From: Ruminiclostridium sp.
GTDB lineage: Bacteria > Bacillota_A > Clostridia > Oscillospirales > Ruminococcaceae
Direction of reading: 5' to 3'
NCBI GenBank assembly: GCA_017550775.1
Contig: JAFZOA010000707.1
Coordinates: forward strand, 1-13,067
DNA: 13,067 nt
Of the stretch, positions 1 to 8,400 are shown piece after piece; position 1 is the stretch's first letter; each line of letters begins with the position of its first letter. The translations under genes and the position numbers were made by a program. The notes under the pieces were generated by a model. It was not told where the DNA came from. It did not search any database and saw only the letters and a program-made list of their open reading frames with translations.

Positions 1-577
1 ATTCTCCGGTCATTCTCCTTATCAGCAGTCTCCCGTTATCTTTCAGCCACTTGTCGCAGCGGTCATAGTCGGGGAATACCCGGTACACCGCGTCGTAGAA
101 CGCCTTCGAGTGGTTCGGGTGTATAAGGTGGCACAGCTCATGCACAACCACGCTGTCCAGAACTTCCGGCGGCGTCATCACCAGCAGACAGTTGAAGTTG
201 AGATTCTTGCCGGTAGTGCAGCTCCCCCAGCGGGTCTTCTGGTTGCGGATTGTTACGCGGTTGTATGTCACTCCCATGAGACCGGCGAAGTACTCGGCGC
301 GGCGGGGTATGATATCAAGCGCCTTTTCCGCCATGGCGTGTATCTCTGCGGACGTGAACGGGCGGGTACCGGAGAGCTCCTTGTTCTCGGCGAGGCGTTT
401 CAGGACGTGCTTCTCGATGAGGGAACGCTTCTCGGTGAGAAAGCGTACTATCTCATTTTCCGGGAGCCTCAGAGGTGCGCGGACTGTCACCCGCCCGTCG
501 GTACCGATCTCGGCGGACATGGTCTTTCTGCGGCTCCGGATTACTTCTATATCGGAGGATATACCTTCAATTCGCAT
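1..577 (-). CDS. YgjP-like (DUF45) M48-type zinc metallopeptidase, C-terminus cut by window edge
   Basis: The reading frame from the ATG at 577 gives 192 residues and then leaves the window. Near the C-terminus is HELCH (residues 146-150), followed by HPNH (153-156). This is the zinc-binding pattern of the YgjP/DUF45 metallopeptidase family (SprT/WLM-like), in which the two HExxH histidines and a following histidine bind zinc and the glutamate is catalytic. The family signature around RWGSC (116-120), ahead of the helix, is also present. There is no signal peptide or membrane segment, so the protein is probably cytoplasmic. Family members are roughly 180-250 residues, so probably only a few residues are missing. 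Upstream of the ATG only a weak purine stretch (AAGAAG) is visible, and no in-frame start lies further upstream. The gene is divergent from the acylphosphatase with 31 bp between start codons, and I see no clear promoter. The substrate is unknown for the family, so a protease role is predicted only. Confidence 0.9.
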   Translation of the reverse strand, partial: MRIEGISSDIEVIRSRRKTMSAEIGTDGRVTVRAPLRLPENEIVRFLTEKRSLIEKHVLKRLAENKELSGTRPFTSAEIHAMAEKALDIIPRRAEYFAGLMGVTYNRVTIRNQKTRWGSCTTGKNLNFNCLLVMTPPEVLDSVVVHELCHLIHPNHSKAFYDAVYRVFPDYDRCDKWLKDNGRLLIRRMTGE

Positions 578-608
578 CGTAACACTTCTTTCACAGGAGG
601 ATAAAAAC

Positions 609-896
609 ATGAACAGCGACTACGGCACCAAGGTGGTACGCAAACACCTTATTTTCTACGGCAGAGTTCAGGGAGTGGGCTTCCGCTACATCTCAAGCCA
701 CGCCGCCGACAGTTGGGGCGTTACCGGCTGGGTGCGCAACCTTTACGACGGGAGCGTGGAAATGGAGGCGGAGGGTACCGAGGAGAGTATCGACAACATG
801 GTGCGCTCGATAGAACGCGGCACCTACATACGCATCGAGGACATAAGCGTCAGGGACATTCCCGTAGAGGGGAGCCGGAGCTTCGAGGTGCGGTAA
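609..896 (+). CDS. acyP: Acylphosphatase
   Basis: This is a 95-residue protein, the usual size for acylphosphatases, which hydrolyse carboxyl-phosphate bonds of acyl phosphates in the cytosol. The catalytic loop GRVQGVGFR lies at residues 18-26, with the phosphate-binding arginine at 26. The GWVRN motif at 40-44 supplies the catalytic asparagine (Asn44). Both active-site residues are therefore kept, and the small alpha/beta fold appears complete. The start is set by a strong AGGAGG ribosome site eight bases upstream of the ATG at 609; a longer open frame further upstream is only the antisense of the metallopeptidase gene. The gene is divergent from that metallopeptidase and ends two bases from the stop codon of the convergent potassium channel gene. 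I see no terminator between the convergent genes. The physiological role in bacteria is poorly defined. Confidence in the family is high. Confidence 0.95.
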   Translation: MNSDYGTKVVRKHLIFYGRVQGVGFRYISSHAADSWGVTGWVRNLYDGSVEMEAEGTEESIDNMVRSIERGTYIRIEDISVRDIPVEGSRSFEVR

Positions 897-898
897 GC

Positions 899-1879
899 TC
901 ACTTCTTTCCTTTCCGCTTCTTCGGCGCGGGCTTTACGAGCTTGTCGGTGTTGACGACAAGGATATCTCCGAGTACGATCTTTATGCGGTCGTTCGGGAT
1001 AACGGTAAGTTCACCGCGGATTATAAGGTAAACCCGGATACCGAGCTTCTCGGAGATCTCGTCCGGGGTCATGCCGACAAGTCCGCTCTCTTCGTTGCAG
1101 AGGATCTCGCCCACCTCGCGGACATCGTGAAAACGCAGCTCGGAATGCTCGCTGGTGCGGAACTTCTCGACGAAGCCGGCGCTTATGATACCGGTGGGGA
1201 CTGCGACCGCGCAGACGCCGAGAAACGCTATTATTATCGCGATGATCTTGCCCATTATGGTTATCGGGTAAATGTCGCCGTAGCCTACGGTTAGGACGGT
1301 GGAAACGCTCCACCAGATACCGGCGAAGGCGTTGTCGAACGCGTCGGGCTGTACGTCATGTTCCGCGCCGTACATGGCGAGTGAAGCGGCGAGCATAAGA
1401 ATAACTATCAGGAACAGCGATGAAAAGAGCTGTTTCCTTTTTTCTTTAAGAACATCTCTGATAAGGTTGAACGAATCGTATTGCGAGTTTATCCTGAACA
1501 GGTGGAAAATACGGACTATCCGGAGCATCCTGAATATGACGAAGCCGTCGAGGAAGAAGAAGGGGAGGATCGTGAGAAGGTCAACGATGCCGTCGAAGGA
1601 TACCAGGAACCTTAGTACCGCGCGAAGACGGCTGTGCCCGGGATAGAGCAGGTCTGATGTCCAGATGCGCAGGATGTACTCTATGCAGAAAATGATGATC
1701 GTGGTGTACTCGATAGCTTTAAGAATGTGAAAAATGCCCGAAAGCTCAGAGAACGTTTCGAGGAACATCACAAGTATGTTGAGGGAGATTATCGCCGAAA
1801 TGAAGATATCGAACGACCGGCTCGGGATATCCTCCTTGTTGCCGATCTGTATGATGTCGAAAATGCGCTTTTTTATCAT
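899..1879 (-). CDS. Voltage-gated-type potassium channel protein with C-terminal RCK_C-like tail
   Basis: The product has 326 residues and the six-helix Kv-like layout. Helices are at about 22-44 (S1), 54-73 (S2), 94-111 (S3), 112-131 (S4, with Arg117, Arg120, Arg123 and Arg129 at spaced positions), 152-171 (S5) and 208-236 (S6). Between S5 and S6 the pore loop carries the K+ selectivity filter TVGYGD (197-202). The cytoplasmic tail (about 255-315) resembles a small TrkA-C/RCK_C domain, with a GELTVIP...GDILVV pattern often seen at the end of ligand-gated K+ transport proteins. The last residues are lysine-rich. It should conduct K+ across the cytoplasmic membrane; whether it is voltage-gated or gated through the tail cannot be read from the sequence. 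The start is supported by GGAGG five bases upstream and by a consensus promoter. The gene is transcribed alone and converges on the acylphosphatase gene. Confidence 0.93.
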   Translation of the reverse strand: MIKKRIFDIIQIGNKEDIPSRSFDIFISAIISLNILVMFLETFSELSGIFHILKAIEYTTIIIFCIEYILRIWTSDLLYPGHSRLRAVLRFLVSFDGIVDLLTILPFFFLDGFVIFRMLRIVRIFHLFRINSQYDSFNLIRDVLKEKRKQLFSSLFLIVILMLAASLAMYGAEHDVQPDAFDNAFAGIWWSVSTVLTVGYGDIYPITIMGKIIAIIIAFLGVCAVAVPTGIISAGFVEKFRTSEHSELRFHDVREVGEILCNEESGLVGMTPDEISEKLGIRVYLIIRGELTVIPNDRIKIVLGDILVVNTDKLVKPAPKKRKGKK

Positions 1880-1908
1880 AAACGCCTCCGGAAACTGTAA
1901 CTGACGAT

Positions 1909-1937
1909 ATTATACCACAAAACCCTCGATTAGTCAA
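1909..1937 (-). promoter_or_regulatory. Sigma-A promoter of the potassium channel gene
   Basis: On the minus strand, TTGACT (1932-1937) and a perfect TATAAT (1909-1914) are separated by exactly 17 bp. The predicted transcription start near 1902 gives a leader of about 22 bases ending in the GGAGG ribosome site. There is no room for a riboswitch. Confidence 0.88.
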
Positions 1938-1947
1938 TCTTCTGACG

Positions 1948-2167
1948 AATTGACAATTGACAATTGTGGTGCGGCAGCGCCTCGTTTTAGTTTACAGTTG
2001 TTGTGGCGGTTTTGCCGCTTATCAGTAATTGTGACAAAATTGAAAACTTACAAACAACTACAATTATTCTTTTGTCGCACATACTTTTTGCTTCGTCACG
2101 ATTTAAATATGTCCGCGCAGCGGACACCACAACTGTAAACTGTAACCTGTAAACTGTAAACTCTAAA
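1948..2167. repeat. Repeat-rich intergenic element: two period-7 tandem arrays plus inverted arms
   Basis: This non-coding spacer holds several ordered repeats. At 1948-1966 the heptamer AATTGAC is repeated 2.7 times. At 2133-2167 five consecutive heptamers of the type CTGTAAA occur (variants end in C or have CTCTAAA). A 12-bp arm AGTTTACAGTTG (1989-2000) is the exact reverse complement of 2130-2141, so the element can fold on itself; the flanking TGTGG/CCACA also pair if three bases are skipped. Inside is a perfect GTCCGC-GCA-GCGGAC hairpin (2111-2125) and a smaller GCGG/CCGC hairpin (2006-2018). No convincing ORF is present. The layout resembles a MITE- or REP-like element with slippage-prone ends, but I cannot see other copies in this window, so mobility is inference. 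Confidence 0.6.
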
Positions 2168-2243
2168 AAATTTTTACATAGCCTTAATTATCAAATATAA
2201 ATCGTTTTGTTGTAAAAAACTTATATCTTTTTTAGAAAACCGG

Positions 2244-2272
2244 TTGAAAATTTAGTAAAAGTGTGATATACT
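2244..2272 (+). promoter_or_regulatory. Sigma-A promoter with extended -10 for the signalling operon
   Basis: TTGAAA (2244-2249), a 17-bp spacer and TATACT (2267-2272) are preceded by TGA, an extended -10 (TG at 2264-2265). The predicted start near 2279 gives a leader of about 34 bases before the GTG at 2313. This is the only good promoter I find for the three genes up to 8455. Confidence 0.82.
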
Positions 2273-2294
2273 TAATTAGTATGAGAAAATCTGT

Positions 2295-2304
2295 CCTCCG
2301 GAGG
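2295..2304 (+). promoter_or_regulatory. Palindromic ribosome binding site that fixes the GTG start
   Basis: The site CCTCCGGAGG is a perfect 10-bp palindrome whose right half, GGAGG (2300-2304), is the Shine-Dalgarno sequence. It is eight bases from the GTG at 2313, which is ideal. The nearer ATG at 2308 is only three bases away and meets a stop after two codons, so GTG is the start. Confidence 0.7.
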
Positions 2305-2312
2305 CTTATGAA

Positions 2313-4193
2313 GTGATAAACGGTTATAAGATTGCAGCATTATGCGTCTCAAAGGTGCATGAAAGATACATCGGCGACTTCATCAGAGAATTCAATACCG
2401 CGTTATCCCCCGAGGGGTGGCGAGTGCTTGTATATACGGTCAACTCCGACCTTTACCGCAAAACGCGCTCCGACAAGGGCGAGGCTTACATTTTTGATCT
2501 CATAGACTACGAGCGGACGGAAGCGGTAGTTGTCTTTCCCGCAAGCATCTACGACGACGCGGTAAAGGAAGGTATCGTAACAAAAGCACGTGAACACGGC
2601 GTTCGTATCATCATGGTCGATAACTACTCCCATGAGGGCTGCATCAATATGCGGTTCGACTACCGGAGCGGGTTCAGTCAGATCGTCCGGCACCTTTTCG
2701 ATGTTCACGGAGTCCGGGATATCCGCATGATCGCCGGAAACAGGAACGAAAGCGTTTCCGACGAGCGTATTGAAGTTGTGCGGGAGCTTGCCGCAGAGCG
2801 CGGTATAGAGTTCGGGGACGACCGGATAAAGTACGGCGATTTCTGGAATACCCCCGCCGAGCAGGCGTGCGAGGAGATCATCGCGGAAAACAGCCTCCCC
2901 CAGGCGATCATCTGCGCTAACGACGCAATGGCGATAGCGGTGTGCGGGGTGCTCAGAAAGCACGGGATAAGAGTCCCGGAGGATGTGACAGTGACCGGAT
3001 TTGACGGTATTGAGGAGACGCGGTACACGAACCCGAAGATAAGCACGGTAAGGTGCAGCTTCGGAAAGCTCGGCAAGGCGAGCGCTCAGGCTTTGCTAGA
3101 CCCTGCGGCGACCGACAGGGACATATTCATCATGCCCGACCTCATCGTGTCGGAATCCTGCGGGTGTACCGGAGAGCCGGAGTCGGACGTTTCCGAGCTC
3201 GTGACCTCGTACTGGAATATGTTCGACCGCTACCGCAACGACGAACGCAAGCTCGCGATAATCTCCGCCAAGGTACAGGGCTGCACCGACATCGACAGCG
3301 CCGAGGAAAAGCTCACCGACCGGGTGTTCTTCGACCTTGTGTGCGTGCTGAAAAAGGAGTGCAACGACCCGACCTACGACCCCCTCGTGATAAACACTGA
3401 CACCCCCTTCGGAAAGGACATGGTGGTGCTGCTCGACACACGCGAGCCGTACATCGGGCGCGACCGGAGCATGGATATATCACAGATAGTACCGGAGCTT
3501 GACAGTATTTTCAAGAAGGGTATCCCGCTTATCTTCACGGCGCTGCACTATATAGACATTCCTCTCGGCTACGTCTGCTTCTTCTACGAGGATCCGGGCA
3601 AGGTGGAATACAACAAGATCTCCCAGTCAACCGGCTGTCTCAGCTCGGCGGTGAGCGGGTACAGGAGTATGCGCTATCAGCACCGCCTCCGCGAGTGGAT
3701 CGAGGAGGTCTATAAATACGACGAGCTTACCGGTCTCTACACCCGAAAGAGCTTCGTGAAGGAGTACGAGCGAATGCTCCGGGAGGAAGCCTGCACGGAA
3801 ATGACGCTGGTGCTCTGCGACCTCGACGGGCTGAAATACATAAACGACAACTTCGGTCATTCCGAGGGCGACATGGCGATACGCGTGGTGGCGAAGGCAA
3901 TGGAGCTCGCGTGTACCGGCGGGATATGCTCAAAGCACGGCGGCGACGAGCTTCTCGCGGCAGTACCGAGGATATGCGACGCGGAGAAGATAAAAGCCGA
4001 CATAGAGCGGTTCATCGAGGACTACAACGAAGCCTCCATGAAGCCGTACAAGGTATCGTCGAGCATAGGCGTTTTCACGGCGAAAAACTGTGATCTTTCA
4101 TTCCCGAAGCTGTTCGCGCAGGTCGATGACCTCATGTACACCGACAAGATGAGAAAGAAGAACATCAGAGCGGCGGCTGTCGGGAACAACTAA
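2313..4193 (+). CDS. Periplasmic-binding-fold sensor fused to a GGDEF diguanylate cyclase domain
   Basis: The product has 626 residues, starts with GTG, and has no signal peptide or membrane helix. Residues 4-285 form a LacI/PBP1-type sugar-binding fold without the usual DNA-binding head; NDAMA (203-207) and the TVTGFDG stretch (226-232) are typical of the family. Residues 295-455 look like a GAF-like linker sensor. The GGDEF domain covers about 466-620: DELTGLYTR (470-478), the metal-binding aspartate in CDLDGLKYIND (502-512), GHSEGD (515-520) and the signature as GGDEL (543-547). The last residue, Leu for Phe, is a conservative change, so cyclase activity (2 GTP to c-di-GMP) is likely but unproven. 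No RxxD inhibitory site precedes the signature. The protein probably synthesises c-di-GMP in response to a small cytoplasmic ligand. It is the first gene of a probable operon with the FIST and Fe-S/EAL genes, which may oppose it. The ligand is unknown. Confidence 0.9.
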   Translation: MINGYKIAALCVSKVHERYIGDFIREFNTALSPEGWRVLVYTVNSDLYRKTRSDKGEAYIFDLIDYERTEAVVVFPASIYDDAVKEGIVTKAREHGVRIIMVDNYSHEGCINMRFDYRSGFSQIVRHLFDVHGVRDIRMIAGNRNESVSDERIEVVRELAAERGIEFGDDRIKYGDFWNTPAEQACEEIIAENSLPQAIICANDAMAIAVCGVLRKHGIRVPEDVTVTGFDGIEETRYTNPKISTVRCSFGKLGKASAQALLDPAATDRDIFIMPDLIVSESCGCTGEPESDVSELVTSYWNMFDRYRNDERKLAIISAKVQGCTDIDSAEEKLTDRVFFDLVCVLKKECNDPTYDPLVINTDTPFGKDMVVLLDTREPYIGRDRSMDISQIVPELDSIFKKGIPLIFTALHYIDIPLGYVCFFYEDPGKVEYNKISQSTGCLSSAVSGYRSMRYQHRLREWIEEVYKYDELTGLYTRKSFVKEYERMLREEACTEMTLVLCDLDGLKYINDNFGHSEGDMAIRVVAKAMELACTGGICSKHGGDELLAAVPRICDAEKIKADIERFIEDYNEASMKPYKVSSSIGVFTAKNCDLSFPKLFAQVDDLMYTDKMRKKNIRAAAVGNN

Positions 4194-4258
4194 GGAAGCG
4201 ATGATTAAAGATTGTGCATTGATTGCGCGACGTGCAAGATTAAATCAGCGGTTCCTTA
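4191..4258. repeat. Imperfect inverted repeat between the GGDEF and FIST genes
   Basis: TAAGGAA (4191-4197), beginning at the stop codon, pairs with TTCCTTA (4252-4258). The pairing continues inward through CG and TGATT with three mismatches, for roughly 18 bp. There is no U-run after it, so it is not a normal intrinsic terminator. The rest of the 101-bp gap holds no convincing promoter. The hairpin could act in RNA processing or partial attenuation between the first and second genes; this is inference. Confidence 0.5.
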
Positions 4259-4294
4259 AGAACATAAAACTCAGGATATACAAAGGAGTGCATT

Positions 4295-5431
4295 ATGGAG
4301 CGATGCATTGCGGCGTTCAGCGGACGCAGTACGGAAAGAGGACAGACTTACTCTTTCGACGATGTGTATGAAAAGCTTTCCGGAAACGGAGCAGAACCTC
4401 TTCTTATAGTTTTTTCGTCTGATTTCGACAACTTCATGCAATATACCGACCTGTTCCGGGAAAAGTTCCCGGAGTCTCAGGTCATCGGTACCACCTCGTT
4501 CTTCAATTATACCGCGGACGGCGGAACGGAGATCGGCTTGTCTGCGCTTGCCGTGTACAGCGGTATCGAGTGCGCCGGCGGTGTGCTCGAAGAAGCGGGA
4601 AGATGCCCGATACTTCATATCTCCGCCGCGAAGGACGCTATATCCTCTCTCGGACTCGGCGAGAGCGATGCGGGGAAGATGTGCTGCCTCGAATTTACGA
4701 CGGCCTACGGTAAATGTGAGGAGCTCGTGCTCGACACGCTTGCGAAAGCTTCCGGGGAACTCAACATACCGGTGATCGGCTGTACGGCGGGCGTGCGGAA
4801 GGGAACGGAGCGTTCCTACGTCTCTCTCAACGGAAAAGTTTACACCGATTCCTGTGTGTTTATGTACATACGCGATCTGAACGGGCGTATATCTATCATC
4901 CGTGAGAACGCATATAAGCATACCGAGCATTTCTTCCAGGCTACGTCGGTGGACTGTGAGAACAGCATAGTATATGAGTTCAACAACCGACCCGCCGCAG
5001 TATGGCTGTCCTCGGTAGTGGGTGCGGATATACCGGTGCTTGCGCAGAATGCTGCACGCCACCCGATAGGAAGACTCCACGGAGACAACATATACATCAC
5101 ATCCGTCAAGAGTATCCGGCCGGATATGTCGGTACAGTTCTTTTCGGGCATATACAACTATTCGCGCGTGGTACTGCTCGAACCGGACGACGCGGGCGCA
5201 GTCATAGACCGGTTCATGAACAGGATAAACGGACTTGATTACATACCGTCCTTCTCGTTTGCGGTGAACTGTGCTTTCGACCATGACGTTTTCGGGAGCA
5301 AGGGGGCGGACGAAAAGCTCCGTTCAAAGCTTGCGGGCGCAGTCGGGGTCTATTCGGGAGTATCGGGCTGCGGTGAACAGACAGACTATATGAATGTGAA
5401 CAAGACGCTGCTTATCGCGGCGTTTGAATGA
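4295..5431 (+). CDS. FIST-domain sensor protein (FIST_N and FIST_C)
   Basis: The product has 378 residues and no membrane segment or output domain. Residues about 30-215 match the FIST N domain: a hydrophobic strand LLIVFSS (36-42), VIGTTSFF (63-70) and VIGCTAG (160-166). Residues about 222-377 match FIST C: HPIGR (256-260) and a final glycine-rich strand with SGCGEQ (357-362) before NKTLLIAAF. FIST domains are predicted intracellular sensors of small molecules, perhaps amino acids, and often occur near GGDEF, EAL, kinase or chemoreceptor domains. A good AAAGGAG site lies before the ATG at 4295. The stop is only 12 bases from the start of the Fe-S/EAL gene, so the two are almost certainly cotranscribed and may act as a pair, with FIST as the ligand-sensing partner of the phosphodiesterase. 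That partnership is inferred from context. Confidence 0.88.
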   Translation: MERCIAAFSGRSTERGQTYSFDDVYEKLSGNGAEPLLIVFSSDFDNFMQYTDLFREKFPESQVIGTTSFFNYTADGGTEIGLSALAVYSGIECAGGVLEEAGRCPILHISAAKDAISSLGLGESDAGKMCCLEFTTAYGKCEELVLDTLAKASGELNIPVIGCTAGVRKGTERSYVSLNGKVYTDSCVFMYIRDLNGRISIIRENAYKHTEHFFQATSVDCENSIVYEFNNRPAAVWLSSVVGADIPVLAQNAARHPIGRLHGDNIYITSVKSIRPDMSVQFFSGIYNYSRVVLLEPDDAGAVIDRFMNRINGLDYIPSFSFAVNCAFDHDVFGSKGADEKLRSKLAGAVGVYSGVSGCGEQTDYMNVNKTLLIAAFE

Positions 5432-5443
5432 CCGGAGGGGAAC

Positions 5444-8400
5444 ATGGAGAAGACATCTGACGGATTTGTATTCGTTAATGATAAATGTATAGGCTGCGGA
5501 CGCTGTATGCTGGAATGCCCTGCGCCGGAGACAAATCTTTCGGTTTACCGGAACGGTCAGCGCCAGCTCTTAGTCGCTCCGGACAACTGTGTGAGCTGCG
5601 GCGAGTGCTTCGATGTGTGCAGTCACGGAGCAAGACAGTACAGGGACGGCACCGAAAGCTTCTTAGAAGCTCTCAAAGCCGGTGAAGAGATATCTCTCAT
5701 TGTCTCCACAAGCTTCTATATGACCTACGGAGAGCGTGCGTACAAGATACTCGGATATCTTCGCTCGCTTGGTGTGAAAAAGATATATGACGCGGCTTTC
5801 GGTGCGGGTATATTTGTGTATCTGAGCGCACGTTTTGAGAAGGAGTACGCCGGCGACGCGCATAAGCGTCCGTTCATACTCAATTCCTGTCCCGCAGTCA
5901 CACGGTACATACAGAGGTACGCGCCCGAAGTGGTGGATTATATCGTCCCGGTACAGTCTCCGCCGCTGTGTACCGCGATATACGCGAGAAAGTATCTCGG
6001 CGACAACGCAAAGTTCGCATACATAAGCACCTGTATAGCCCGTGAGGCGGAGTTCTCCCTTGAGTCCTCACAGCACCTCATAGATTACAGCGTCACTATC
6101 GGAAGACTGATGAAATGTCTCGGTGATGTCGATTTCGAGGGATATGACACGGAACCTGATCTGGTCTCTTCTGCTCTGAGCTCTCCCATATCCGCAAGCA
6201 GCGGTCTGAGGGAGTTTATAGCGTCGCTGTTCTCCGACGACGAGATAATAACGAGCTACAACAAGCTTGACAGAAGGACGCGCGGGCTCATAGCCTCCAC
6301 ACTTGACAAGACTATCCCGCACCCGTTTATAGCCTGCATTTCCGCGTGTGAGTACGGATGCGTGTCCGGCGCGGGGCTTGACAGAAACGCAAGAGACAAT
6401 TACAGCACTTATTTCGGCTCGCTCCAGAAGTTCAGACGCAGGAGTATGGCCGAAAGGCGCAGGTACGCGTCCTATTGGGAGCTTTACCAGTCGATAAGCG
6501 ATATGTACGGGGATATACGTCCGCGTGATTTCGAACTTAAACTTACTCACAGGTACATCCAGCTTCGTTCGGTGCCCGGAAGCGTCATCAACGACATATT
6601 TACCCGTATGCACATGACACGGGAGGATCAGCGTCACGTTGACTGTCACGCCTGCGGCTACGGAAGCTGCTATGAAATGGCGGCGGCGGTGGCGAAGGGG
6701 TACGCCCGGATAGAGGACTGTACAAGGTTCGTGACCGAGGAGTTCAGGCGCAAGCTCTACTTTGACGACATGACCGGACTTTTGAGCTCTCAGGGTTTCC
6801 ATATCGAAGCCATGATGATGTTACAGAAGAACCGCGATAAGAAGTACGTCGTCTGCGCCTGCAACATAAACGGTGTAAAGACTATAAACGACCTGTACAA
6901 CTTCAATGTGGGAAGTCAGGTCATCGTATATGTTGCGCATACCCTCTCGAGCCTTGTGAAAGGTATCGGGATCTGTGGGCGGCTCGGCGGCAACAACTTT
7001 GTCATGCTGTTCGAGAAGAGCGAAGAGAATCTTCGCCGCATGATGATAATGCGGTATTTTGACTGCGGGGAAATGGGGATAACCATGCCTGTTTCCGCAC
7101 GCTTCGGACTGTGCGACGTTCAGGGAATGGGTGATATAAAGCGTATCGTGAATTATGCTTCTCTCGCTATGCAGAAGACCCGCGACCGGACATACAACTC
7201 GTATATCTGGTACACCGACGAGATGCGCAACGAGATAGCCGTAGAATCCGCGATCACCTCACAGATGCGAAAGGCTATGTTCAACAACGAGTTCAAAATG
7301 TTCCTCCAGCCGCAGTATAATCATTCCACCGGAGCTCTTGTGGGTGCAGAGACTCTGTGCCGCTGGAAGAAGAGCGACGGGGAAATGATATCACCGGGTG
7401 TATTCATACCTATCTTCGAGAAGAACGGCTTCATTAAGAAGCTCGACAGGTATATGTGGGAGTGCGCGTTCCGGCAGGTCAGAAAATGGATGGATGAGAA
7501 CAGCGACCCCGTACCGATCTCCGTGAACATATCCCGTATGAGTCTGGTGGACGACGAGCTTATCGGCGTTATCTCCGAGCTTCTGGACGATTATAAGATA
7601 GACCCGGCTCTGCTGCATTTCGAGATCACCGAGAGTGCCTATACTGACGATCAGGATGCGCTCATAAGCCGGATCAGCAGGATACGGGAGCTCGGCTTCA
7701 TGATCGCGATGGACGACTTCGGAAGCGGTTATTCCTCGCTCAACACCCTTAAGGATATACCTATCGACATACTGAAGCTCGATATGGGATTTCTGCGCGG
7801 CAACTCCAACAAAGAAAAGGGCGGCAATATCATCGGTTCGGTAATACGCATGGCTCACGCCATAGGTCTTGTGACCATTGCGGAAGGCGTTGAGACTATC
7901 GAACAGGCGGACTTCCTGAAAAGCTTAGGCTGTGATGTGATACAGGGTTACCTGTACGCGCGTCCCATGCCGGTGGAACAGTATGAGGAGATCATGAAGT
8001 CCGGCAAGCGTGAAATGCACATAGCCAGGAAAATTGATATCGGTAAACGTGACATAGCCGAGCTTCTTGCAGCGGACTCGGAGAAGAGCAGGCTTTTCGA
8101 GACCTACATGGGACCCGCAGGCGTGTTCTGCTACAAGACCGGCAAGCTCGGGATACTGCGTATAAACGACGCACTCGTCAATATTCTCGGGTACAGCGGA
8201 GTCCCGCCGGTAGAGTTTACCCAGACTTTCGACAAATTCATACTTGACAAGGACAGGCTCGGTGTGGCGGAAGCCATAAGCCGCGCGATACACGGCGAGG
8301 ACGGTACGGTTTGTATGTTCGGGTACGTCCGTCCCGACGGCAGGAAGATCATAGTTAGAGCAAGGCTCTGGTACTTCGGCACGAATGACGAGGACACCAT

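Noticed and set aside
192..896. A longer 234-codon version of the acylphosphatase starting at 192.
   Set aside because: The extra N-terminus is antisense to the metallopeptidase with its HExxH motif; the AGGAGG site fixes the start at 609.
2281..2316. An 11-codon ORF that overlaps the GTG start of the PBP/GGDEF gene, a possible leader peptide.
   Set aside because: Its ATG lies within a couple of bases of the predicted transcription start and has no ribosome site; the GGAGG serves the GTG at 2313.
4219..4282. Possible weak promoters before the FIST gene (TTGATT near 4219, TATACA at 4277).
   Set aside because: Spacing or -10 matches are poor, and the second is too close to the ribosome site to leave a usable leader.
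4271..5284. A long 337-codon open frame on the minus strand opposite the FIST gene.
   Set aside because: The plus-strand frame has clear FIST motifs, a good ribosome site and operon context; the antisense frame has no recognisable domain and is a codon-bias shadow.
5485..8293. Several short open frames on both strands inside the Fe-S/GGDEF/EAL gene.
   Set aside because: All lie within a gene with intact domains in frame; none has its own ribosome site or recognisable product.
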